Source: Ancistrus triradiatus (Eukaryota; Chordata; Actinopteri; Siluriformes; Loricariidae). Taken from it: 64,000 nucleotides of DNA. Positions 13,801-25,800 of this stretch are shown here, in pieces. Position 1 is the first letter of the stretch. Each line of letters starts with the position of its first letter. The stretch spans positions 17,263 through 81,262 of the forward strand of contig JAJAGP010003197.1 of NCBI GenBank assembly GCA_025084515.1, given 5' to 3'. The notes below the pieces were generated by a model. That model worked only from the letters and a program-made list of their open reading frames with translations. It did no database searches and had not been told where the DNA came from. Position numbers and translations under genes: made by a program.

Positions 13801-16800
13801 AAGATTCTCTGCTGTGATGACACCAAGATTGAACTTTTTGGCCTCAATTCTAAGCATCATGTCTGGAAGAAACTAGGCACTTCTCATCACCTGGCCAATC
13901 AAACATCTCTACAGTGAAGCCCGATGGTGGCAGCATCATAATATAGGTGTGTTTTCAGCAGCTAAGACAGGGCGACTGATCAGGGTTGAGGGAAAGCTGA
14001 ATGGAGCAAAGACCAGACATATTCTTAATGAAAACCTGATCCAGAGCGCTCGGGACCTCAGACTCGGTCGAAGGTTCACCTTCCAACAAGACAGTGTGGT
14101 GGTCACACAGCTCTAGAGATCCTCCGTTGGATCCTGACCTCAGACGCCGGCTGTGTGTTGTTTGCATGTTTTCCCCTTGTTTGTGTGGGTTTACTCTGGG
14201 TACTCCAGTTTCCTCCCACATTGTAAAGACATGCATTAAGCTAACTGGTTGCTCTTAATTGCCTCCAGTGTGAGTGTGTGACTAGTATCGATATGACTAG
14301 CCATTGATGCTGATGTATAAACAAATGCTGATGCTGATGTATAAACAAATCAGCAAATCCCCAGAAAACAGGCAAACGAGAGAGCCAATCAGAAAGTCCT
14401 CTGCTTCTGTATATTATACTGATATTATTGAAAGTATGTGGGATTTTGAACATATAGGAACCAAGTAGGGATTTCCTCATAGGAAATAATGGAAACAGAC
14501 TCGTGTTATCCCAATGTTTTAACCATTTTAACAAGTGAGTTACATTTGGATAAATATATAGGGTAAATATATTTTATTGTAAGTGCATTTGATTGTATAT
14601 TGCACTTACATCTTAGAAAGCGAGATGGATTTCAAGCCTTTTCTTTTATTCGCTTTTGAGCGTTACATTCTAATATTTCTGATGTGATAACATGATATCT
14701 GGATGGATCAAGTTTTGTGACTACAGACTATACCATCTGCTTCTAATCTGCTTTATCTATCTGTTCACTCTAGTTGTACATATTCGTTCATTCAGCTCTC
14801 ACTCAGACTGGCATTAAGACAGTATTGGCAGACCTCAAATGTGTATTCTGCAAGCATGAGTAGTTGTAGTGCTCACTGATACTATGTGGAACAGAAGCAC
14901 AGTGGGGGAGCTTCCTATGGTGTGTAAATTCCAATTTTTGTTGGAACCGTTTGCTTTAGTCTTAAATTTAAACACAAGTCAGTAAGATTTTTTTCCATTT
15001 TTCTTTAAACTTTGCCAACAGTTAAATTATTAAAAAAAGGTACTGGACTCCACTTTAACCTTCCCTTGTTATATTTATCCATACCACAGTGGTCCAGGTA
15101 ACCAGACAATGAATATTTTATGATCATTAGTACGGCTGAACAGTATACTGTTGCAGCATCAGTAAGGCATTTCTGCCCATGCAGGAATCACATCAGTAGT
15201 CAAGTATGCAACCATTCATTTATCCCAGAAGTTGAGTCTGTTCATCTGGACATAAGGTTTTGTTGGAGAAACGTTTTGTTTCGTCACTCATCCAAGTCTT
15301 ACTGAAGAAGTCACTTGGATGAGTGACGAAACGTTTCTCCAATAAAACCTTATGTCCAGATGAACAGATTCAACTTCTGGGATTTTCTTACCTGGATTAT
15401 TGAGCTTGCATCAAGACAAACCATTCGGTTAGTTATTTAGTTGTCGCAAATATTTTAATCAAAAACAGATAATTAATTTGCATAAGCTGGTGTATGCTAC
15501 TTGTGGTATATACAATATGTCTTCAGTAAAGAGCTACAGTGGGGCAAAAAAAATATTTAGTCAGCTACTGATTGTGCTCTGATTGTACTGAAGTTCATCT
15601 ACATAGAAAGATGAGAGAGGTCTGTAATTTTCATCATAGGTACACTTCAACTATGAGAGACAAAATGAGGAAAAAAAATCCAGAAAATTGTAGGATTTTT
15701 AAAGAATTTAATTGTAAATCATGGTGGAAAATAAGTATTTGGTCACCCACAAACAAGCAAGATTTCTGGCTCTCACAGACCTGTAACTTCTTCTTTAAGA
15801 AGCTCTTCTGTCCTCTACTCGTTACCTGTATAAATGGCACCTGTTTGACCTCGCTGTCTGTATAATAGACACCTGTCCACAGCCTCAAACAGTCAGACTC
15901 AACCATGACCAAGACCAAAGAGCTGTCGAAGGACTCAGATGCTGCAGTGCCAGGCGTGTCCCCCTGCTTAAGCCAGTACATGTCCAGACCCATTTGAAGT
16001 TTGCCAGACAGCATATGGATGATCCAGAAGAGGATTGGGAGAATATCATGTGGTCAGATGAAACTAAAATAGAACTTTTTGGTAAAAACTCAACTCGTCG
16101 TGTTTGGAGGAAGAAGAATATTGAGTTGGATCCATCCCAAGAACACCATACCTACTGTGAAGCATGGGGGTGGAAACATCATGCTTTGGGGCTGTTTTTC
16201 TGCAAAGGGGACAGGACGACTGATCCGTGTTAAGGGAAGAATGAACAGGGCCATGTATCGTGAGATTTTAAGCCAAAACCTCCTTCTATCAGTGAGAGCA
16301 TTGAAGATGGAACATGGCTGGGTCTTCCAGCATGACAGTGATCCCAAAACACCACCGCTCGGGAGTGGGAGTGGGAGTTGGCTCCGAAAAAAGCATTTCA
16401 AGGTCCTGGAGTGGCCTAGCCATAGTCTCCAGACCTCAACCCCATAGAAAATTTGTGGAGGGAGTTGAAAGTCCATGTTGCCCAGCGACAGCCCCAAAAC
16501 ATCACTGCTCTAGAGGAGATCTGCATGGAGGAATGGGCCAAAATACCAGCTACAGTGTGTGCCAACCTGGTGAAGACTTACAGGAAACATTTGACCTCTG
16601 TCACTGCCAACAAAGGTTATGTTACAAAGTGTTGAGCTGAACTTTTGTTATTGACCAAGTACTTATTTTCCACCATAATTTACAATTAAATTCTTAAACA
16701 ATCCTACACTGTTCCTGGATTTTTTTCTGTCATTTTGTCTCTAATAGTTGAAGTGTACCCATGATGATAAATTACAGACCTCTCTCATCTTTCTAAGTAG

Positions 16801-19800
16801 GAGATCAGTCACAATCAGTGGCCAACTAAATACTTTTTTGCTCCACTGTAAATCTGTTATTTCCCTTAAAAGCACATCTTTCCTTTTCTAAGTAAAAATG
16901 TATATGATTATTTTTTAATATATAAATATTACAAATATTATTTATTAATATTTATTAATATTATAAATATTACAATATTGAAATGTGATTTTCCCCCAAA
17001 TCATACTGCCCTACCTATCAGTAATCATTTGGAACTGATATAAAGTATAGAAAAATGGTTGGTATTTATAAGAATACTTGTTGTATAATTGTACAAAGTG
17101 AAATGTTTCATAAATTCAGAGGAAGAAGAGATGTACAGCATATTTGGTTTCGATCAGCCAGGAGCTAAGTGAGAAATGGCAAATGCTCTTTTCCTCCACT
17201 ATTACCTAATATTGTGTTGTAGCATTATATTTTTTGGCAGCACCCATGATCTATGTTAGCTTAGTTTTCAATTATTTTACTTGGCATTCATTACAAAAGT
17301 CTTTGTATTATTTATTTGTTTAGCTGTAATTTTGTAAGGAGGGAAGATTAAAGTAGTGCAGTCTCTAAAATTTGAATCTGTTGATTCCTTTCCGAATTCA
17401 CTTGTTAAAAATCAACAGAAAAGGGATCTAGGGTTTGACTTTCATAGCTGCCATAGCTACTTGAACTCAACCTTGAATAACATACCGTCAAGTGTTTTTG
17501 TTTTTGAATTCTCACTGATATTGATCTCCTGGCATGATTTATTTTCCTTTTCACTGGCCAAGCCTGCTGGGATTGCAAATTGTATAATGCTGTCTCCTTG
17601 GTTTGTGTCCTTGTGATGTTTAACCACCATGTCAATACCACCATGTTTACTTTTGTAGTTCGGAAAGCCTATGTGTACAGTTTGGGTCATACTTTCATCA
17701 GAACAGGCTTCCGAAGCCTTTGGATGGTTGGATTGGTGCTTCAGATGGCTGGTGGCAAGGCAGTTTGGAAAAGGAGTAAATGCATATATAAGTATATATA
17801 AACATAGACAGAACTTCATCTCCTTTTTAGTCTTTTTATTAGATGAGGTGAGGGTAGTTTGGTCGTCCAGCTCGTTTACTGTTTAGCAAATGAACAAGTC
17901 ACACATATGACATAAAACAATTTTTGTTTCATAGCTGAACATTCTGGTATTGTAAAACATATTTTATACAAATTACATTCAAATGCTTTGATTAATGGAA
18001 TATAAAAAATGTATGGAATCACCTTGAACATTTACATTTCTAAAACAAATACCAGTGCAAGTGTAAAATGAATGTACTGGAAGGCTAATTGGTTAACTGA
18101 AAGAAAACATGGCCCCAACGATGAGTTGTTTGTCAATTGAAACAATTGAAAGGACTATAAAACTCCTTCAAGAAGGAAACCCAACATGAAGTGTGGTTTT
18201 TCCCAGTCAACTGTGTCTAACATGTGGTGCAAGTGTAAACAATATGGAAAGGTTATAAAGAAAAACACAATGGGTAGACCAGTGAATACAACAAAGGGTC
18301 AGGATAGAAAACTCAAAGCAGTATGCCTTGAAAATAGTCTGAATGACATAGGATTCACATATAAAAACGCCAAAAGCCAGGACTAACACCTAAAAAGAAG
18401 AAGACAATGTTACAGTGAGCTGAAGAGAAGAAATAATGAAGTGAGGAAGATTGGAAGTGATATCCTGTGATGAATAACAAATCTGTATTGGCCAAGGAGA
18501 TGATTCTGTAACTGTCTTCTAGTGCTGGTCTTATAAAAATAAATATAAAAATGATTTTTTCTATAATAGTGTTTCTTCTAATTGATCTGGAAGAAATGTA
18601 TTAATTAAAATAATTTGTTTGAGGTATGCTTCAAAAAGCAAGAATGTTCAGCTATTTAGCAAAAGTGTTTGGTGTCATATGTCTGATTTGTTTATTTTCA
18701 ATGAAATAAAACATCTGGGTGAACATTTTCCAAGTCTGGTGATTCCATAATTTTTTTTGCCAGGGGTTATATTCAGTCTGTGGCTCCATCTGAACTTACC
18801 ATACAGAATAGTATCACCGCAGTGCTGTTACTATGGAACATAGGTTAGAACGTAGCTCATGGTTTGTCAATGGCTGTATAAGATAATGCTGTACAATAAT
18901 GAAGCTTTCTTTTTTTGCAGTGAGGTGGTAACACTTTTTTCCTAAATCAATTTACCCATTTAGAAAGTAACTTTGTGCATGTTTAGTTTTATGGAAGTTC
19001 TAGTAATAATATTTTTTGTTCACTTGAAAGCCATCTTTTGCAGTGTCCTTGGACATCTATTTCAAGCTAGACAATACTGGGCTTTCATTTTTTTATACAG
19101 AGTGTATTGCCAAAATGGAAGCTTTACTAACATTTTAATGCTGAAATATAATAGAAATGGCATAAAAACACTAATTCCATGAAGAAAATTGTGACATATG
19201 CTGAATAAAAATACTGTCCTACTCTATACACCAATGCACTACATAGGGTACAACATATACTGACGTATTCACCATTGCTGGAGAACTGTAGCCATTTATA
19301 ATTTGAATTTGCCTACTGAAAAAGTTTTAGCTGTAGCACTGAGCCAGTTATTCCGGAGTTTAGATTTATTCTGTTTTCCTGTTTATTCCCATCACAGTTT
19401 ATAACATATTAGTCTTGGTAGGGATCTAAATGGAAGCTCATGAGAAAGTATATAATACGTAATTGGATTTTCAGTAGTTAAATGTGATTACCTCATTTTA
19501 CTGAAGGTTGGGGCTTCCCATAATACTATCATTATGTTGAGGCATTACGCATTTTTCTACTCATATTTCAGTGACCCAGATTTAGTTAGATATTTCTGGT
19601 TTTATTTATTAGGATTGCTCATATTAAACTAGTTACGTAACATGATCTTTGCCAGGCATACCTTCTCTTTGCCAGTTCAACTCTGAAATGTAGTTTAGTT
19701 GTACATAAACACATCTCTTTTAATAAAGGTTTAATTTTGAAGGCTTCAAATGGAGTCATTTTTGTGCACATGATTGAATGTCTGTTTAGAAATCTGCCTT

Positions 19801-22800
19801 GCTTTTTAAGATAGTACTGTGCGGCCAATGTCTGTCCTATGGGTAGTACTCAGTGCTCCTTCATTCAGATCTTTTAAATGTGTTGTTTAATAGATTGTGA
19901 ATAAAGGTCTTTACATAGTACAAAAATCTGGAACGGAAGAACTTTTCACTTTGTTTTTATGGTAATGTAATATTTGCTTTGTTTTACTTGATTTGTACTT
20001 TGTGACCATAGTATTGACTCTTAGATTAATCCTTATCATCTCTAGCAATGCCTTCACAAACAGCAAGAAACCGGTGTTGTCCTTGCCTTCTACCTTTGAA
20101 GTGTGACTCCTTTGGGAGTCGATTACCGTGACTCTGAACTTGTCACCTTAAACCCTAAATGCCTGAATTCAATTAGGGGCTCTCTGTTCTTGTACTTGCT
20201 TCATTATGCCAGTACTGGTGAGCAGTTGAATTGTTGCAGCCATATATTCCAAGTTCAAAGTTTTGGTTATGATCAAAAGTTAAAAATGAGTACCTCTGCT
20301 CAGTACCTTCCTAGAATGTTCTTTTTGATGTAGTATTACTACTGACTGAAATATATCATGATCAGGGTGGTATGTGTTGATGAAGAGTCAGACATTCTGA
20401 TTTCCATTGGTTTGCTATGGTGAATTAATGTTATTGATTCATTTTCTTCATTCACAGCAACTTCTCACACTACAAGAACCGCTTCAGCATGCCAGGACAG
20501 ACAGAGAGCCTGTGGTACAGGTAGGATCTTCACCTACCTTGTGTCCAAAATGTATTATCAGCTTGGCAAAGATGATACTCCTGACAAATGCAGATGTTCA
20601 GCCAAACTGAAGGTCTGATCTTTACAGCATGTGTGAGGAAAGCAAAGAGAAAACAGAAATGGAGTAAGATGCAGTAAGATGATCCACTGCTGAACTGCAG
20701 ACCTGAGGTCATTTCTTATTGTTTAGAGGAAGCTAACATCTCCGACATCCCATCCATCACATATACCAGTCTGGAGTGATAGGAATGAGAGTCTGAAGGA
20801 GTAATTTTGCACTGTCTCTTTGTGTATATGTGACTGACATTTAATCAGTACTCCTATTGGCTGGGTAACTTGTCTTGATGGAATGAAATGTTTATTCTGA
20901 ACATTGAACAATAGGGATGCACCGATGCAATACGGAGCATTTTAGTCTGGCATCAGATGCTATATTGATCTGAAAAGCTGGATTGGTTTTGGATATGTTC
21001 TACCACATATTTCTGTCTGTTCACTCATGTGCTTTAGGCAATGACACTGATCATGAACATAGGCCAAATGTCCGAAAGCGCATTGGCGTCTTTTCCATAA
21101 CACGTAATTGTAGAGGCAGATTGTTAACTGTGAAATTTCTCTTACCTGATAAGGATCAGCCATGTTTCTTTACTGTTATGGTATCAAAATGATCAAGTAG
21201 GGCATCCCTAGCAGGGTCTCTTCATCTCTGTACAATGCTGTAGAATCAGGACAGTTTGTACCTTTGATTCATGTTTTCCACCTTCTTTTCAATTTTCATT
21301 TTTGTCAAATTTTAGTGGCTGGTCCATATTTGTGCTTGGCTACAGCTGAATTTTGGAAAAGCTCTTTCAGATGGTTCTGATGAAATACAAATCCCTATTT
21401 GTCATACTTGCATCACATTCTGATGAGTATGTCATCAATATTTATTAAATGCATTTTCTTTCTCCACAGTGGTGTTTAATGTTAAACTTTAAGGACATTT
21501 GAATCTAGAATGCCCTTCGACTATCCATGCATTATAATAACATAAATATATAGGCATAGCAGCTTAAATGCACAACCATCTTTGCCATGACCTAACAGTA
21601 TTATTAGTCACGATGAGCACATCATGGGCTTCTGAGTGTGACCAATGAACCCTATTATATTTCTGAACTCAAACATTTTAGCTGGCCTAAGCCTTACAGT
21701 TTTGCTTCTGGGACTCTGGAAAGATTGCTGAGGTTTAGCTTTAATGACATAGGCGCAGACATTTCCAGCAGTTCTATGGAAGCACTGCTCTGGGATAAGT
21801 CTGGGTGAAAAAAGTAAGATAGCCGCGGCTATCAGAAGAGTGTCAGTTTTTAAAGATGCTGGTTTAAAGGCAGTTTTAAAAGTGGTTTAACTTGTTTATG
21901 TCTGTGTCTGCATGCAGCTGGAACGTTGGCTCAGCACACATCATTTCTTTCTCCACCGAAGTCTACTTTTACCTTGAATATGGCCTAGATCTCCTCTTCA
22001 AACAGTACGAGTGGCTGAAAAAAGACCTGGAGGTAGAGCTTTATTCAGAGATATTCAGAGAACTGATTTCAATTACTGACCAGATCAAAGTGTCTCACAT
22101 TTGTTTGTTGTGAATTTTGCATTTTAGTTTAGGTTGTTCAGATTTGAGTTACTGTACCTTTGCTTTTACCAGGAAGCAAACAAACCAGAGAACAGAGCAG
22201 CAAGACCCTGGATAATCACCATGGCACACAGACCCATGTACTGCTCCAATGACGACCATGATGACTGCACTAAGTTTGAGAGCTATGTATGTTTCTTTCA
22301 TTATGTTTTTTATGGCTGGATGGATTCTGGCACCCCTTATGAGCAAAATGTACTTAAACTATGTTTATTTCTTGTTTATCTGCACTTTCTCATGGTGGGG
22401 TCATATGAGGGGCAGGATCCTTTTTTTTTAAAGTAAATTTGAGGAGTAACAGCAGTTTAGGTTTGCCAAGTCTTCAAATGTATAATTAGTATCTAGCTCA
22501 ATGCCAACTAATTGGCAGCTTCTTTCTGTAGTGTCTGGAGTTTGCTAACTGCTACTGAATCTTTGACTTGACTGAGTTCCATGGTCAAAAATGGCCTCTC
22601 AGCAAAATACAGTCAATCACGGTTTGACATAAAAATGATGATGGTTCTAAAGTAAAAAAACTAATCTGCACTGTATGTACTTTGGAGTGATGCTATTTTT
22701 CCTTCAAATGCCATGGGAACCCTTAGAATGCTTGGCTCTGTGGACATCATGAAGTACCAGAAGGTTGTAAATGAAAACCTGTCTCTGGTAAAAAAACAAA

Positions 22801-25800
22801 CAAAAAAAAACAAACAATATCTGTATCACAGGTGAGGCTATTCACATTTCCCAATCCCCTCACCAAACCCCCATTGAAAACCGTTGTAGGGTTGGCAGAA
22901 AAGGACAATTCACAAGTTAGATCCCATGACCCTGGAAGATGGAGAGATTCGGTATTGAGGAGTGTCTCACATTCCTGTATTCTCTAGTCCCATCAAGGAG
23001 AAGAGGAGAAGATTCTGTGCTTTTATTTTGGAAAAGAGGACCGATAATAATTTTGTGACATGAGGTTTGGGAGCAAAGGAGAATAAAGTTTTTGATATGA
23101 GTTTTCATAGGATACATATTCTAAAAATTTCTTCATTTCTTCATAATTTTTTTGCTCATTTTTAGCCATGGATGTAAATAATGAAGTCTTTTTTGGTGGG
23201 TGGGGTGACATATAATGAGCTGCTTCTGTGCTTGTAATTCTATCCTATATCAGTGTTTCTTATGCCTGCTACTGTTTCAGCAAGTTTAGGTTTTTAAAAT
23301 TCATAAATGGAAAAAGATACCCTGCTACAGAGATAAAATCTCTAGATTTTACTCTGCAAAAGTTTTAATTCTGTTCACATATCCCTAAAGCTTTTGCTCG
23401 TGTTTGAAAAGAACATTATATAATGTACATGCTGCTTCTCCTTACTGTGTTTTTTGAAAAGGAAATCCACGACAAGATTTGCACTAAGCTTCACCGGATT
23501 ATTGGGTTCTGAAAGTTACATACCTTTGGCAACATAACACGGAGCTGTATTAAGTTCTAATCACTGTGCCTGCTTTGTAACTTTCCATATTTTAACACCA
23601 TATGATGCTAGTTCCAAAGGATCAGAAAACCCCAAAGTGTCATTTTATTTTATTTTTTTCCAGGTACGACTTGGTCGTAATGACACAAAACCGCCGGCGC
23701 CTGGCCTAGAAGACCTGTTTTATCAGAACGGTAACCCATCATGATACCAGATGCTGTTTGTCACAGCACACGGCACACTATTATCTAATAGTAATGAAGA
23801 ACAGTTCCTTCTTTTGCAGCAGTAATAAATTCCAAGTCACTATGTAAGAACATTGTGACATACTTCATCTAGCCAACTGAGACTAAAACTATTCAGCCCT
23901 TAGAAGTTGACCGAGGACAAAACAGTTATCCAAAAGTTCTCCTCAGGTTTGGCCACAATAACTAGTGTCTGAGCTTCACTGGCCTGCTCTGGTTCATCCA
24001 GTTTATTTAGATACAAGTGCAGCCTTGCCAGCTAGAAGTTTCTAACTACGTACTATCATAACTATAAATTACACTGGAATGTGTTTCGTAATATATACTC
24101 CACTGTTTAGTCGTAAAACAGTTTGATTTGATAGTCAGGTTATTTATATGAGTTTTTTTTATTTGATTAATGAAAATGTGCTTTTTCGAGAATTATGCAG
24201 TTGTGTTATGTTAACGTTGTTGATGTGTTACTACAGGAGTGGATCTGGAGCTTTGGGCACATGAGCATACCTATGAGAGACTGTGGCCTGTGTACAATTA
24301 CAAAGTCAGTATTTTAAAACTTCACACTGACCGTTTCAGCGTGATCGGCTGTGACTGGTGATCGGCCGATCAGTCTCATATAACCGATTCTGTCCCGCTC
24401 ACTTTTAGCCTACGCTTGTGAACTTGTGATGCCAACAGGGCCACAAACACAGCCACACACAAACAACACAGTGCTTTGACTAAGGTTAATTCAGAATTCA
24501 GCTCATGTGTGTAAGGAGCTTTAAACTTAAGCAGTTAATACTCTGCCGCTTTGTGTTTGTATCCCGGTCCACACGTTTGTCTGTTTATTTTTGGGTTCTT
24601 GTGCATCTCTGTGATCTGCTTTATGTGTGTGTTTTTATAGCTAATAAAAGCTCACAGTGTGTGTTTTTAATTGTGTTGTATCCGTTATGCCCAGAATTTA
24701 GCGTAAAAGTGTGTTTTTTGTGCATTACAGTAATGACGTATGACTTACCTCCTTGGTTTATGTGCTGTGTAAAAGTGCAACCTGAGTGGCGCGAGTTGCA
24801 ATTCATAGTCTTTGCTTGTATTTGCACTCTTGCACTAATTGGTAATAAGCTCTTATCAAGGCTGGTATTAAAGCAAGTTTACTGAGTAAGTTTGCAGTAG
24901 CTGATGCCACAAACCTAAAGCTAGTGAGAGCGTAGAGCCAGGTACAAGCCAACATCTTTCTCTATGCTGTCATTTATAATTCTTAGACAGAAAGAAAATC
25001 AGAATCGGCCAGTCATATATTTATAAAATCGAAAATTGGCCAAGAAAATTGCAATCGGTGAATCTCTACTAATAATGCATGTAACTTCCACAGGTTTCAT
25101 GTGACCATATGTTTAATAGTCGGTGTTTAATCAAAGTTTAATGCTGTTGCCTGTCACAGGTGTTTAATGGGAGTACTGATGCGCCATATGTGAACCCCAA
25201 GGCACCTGTACATATAATCACTGGCTCAGCTGTAAGTATTGAGTTTCACTGAAAATAATATGAATGATGTTCTAAAAATTTATTAAAAATGAATCTTCAA
25301 GAACTTTACTGTGACATCCCATATATATTTGTATGATGATTCAATGAGGAGGGAGTTAAATGTTTGATAAAGAAGTTCATCAAAGTCATAAAATCCATAA
25401 TTGTTTTACTGCAATGACCTGTGAGAGCAGAGAATGAAATATACTGGACTGTACTAGACTCTCTCAGAAGACCATGTGAGGTGGTGAGGAAAATGTTTTG
25501 GTTTTTCTCAGGGGTGTCGAGAGAAGCACGATGGCTTTATCCCCAAGCCACGAGACTGGAGTGCCTTCAGAAGTGCTGATTATGGCTACACGCGAATGCA
25601 CCTTATCAACTCCACTCACATCTACCTGGAGCAGGTGTCTGACGACCAGGTAAATCAACCCGACCTCTCTGGTCCATATTGTTGCACAGTATCCATTAAA
25701 AATGATCTAAAATTAAAATGGTAGTCTAAGAGAATCTGAATTAGTTTTTAAATTATTATTCAAGTCAAACTAATTTAAAATTAATCTGACTTGGCAAGTT

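Noticed and set aside
17457..17819. 120-codon minus strand ORF in acp7 intron 5
   Set aside because: No domain, no splice context, and overlapping open frames on the other strand; treated as chance.
24505..24885. 126-codon + strand ORF
   Set aside because: It falls within the hAT-like element in intron 10. It has no start context or domain, and its hydrophobicity reflects T-rich sequence.
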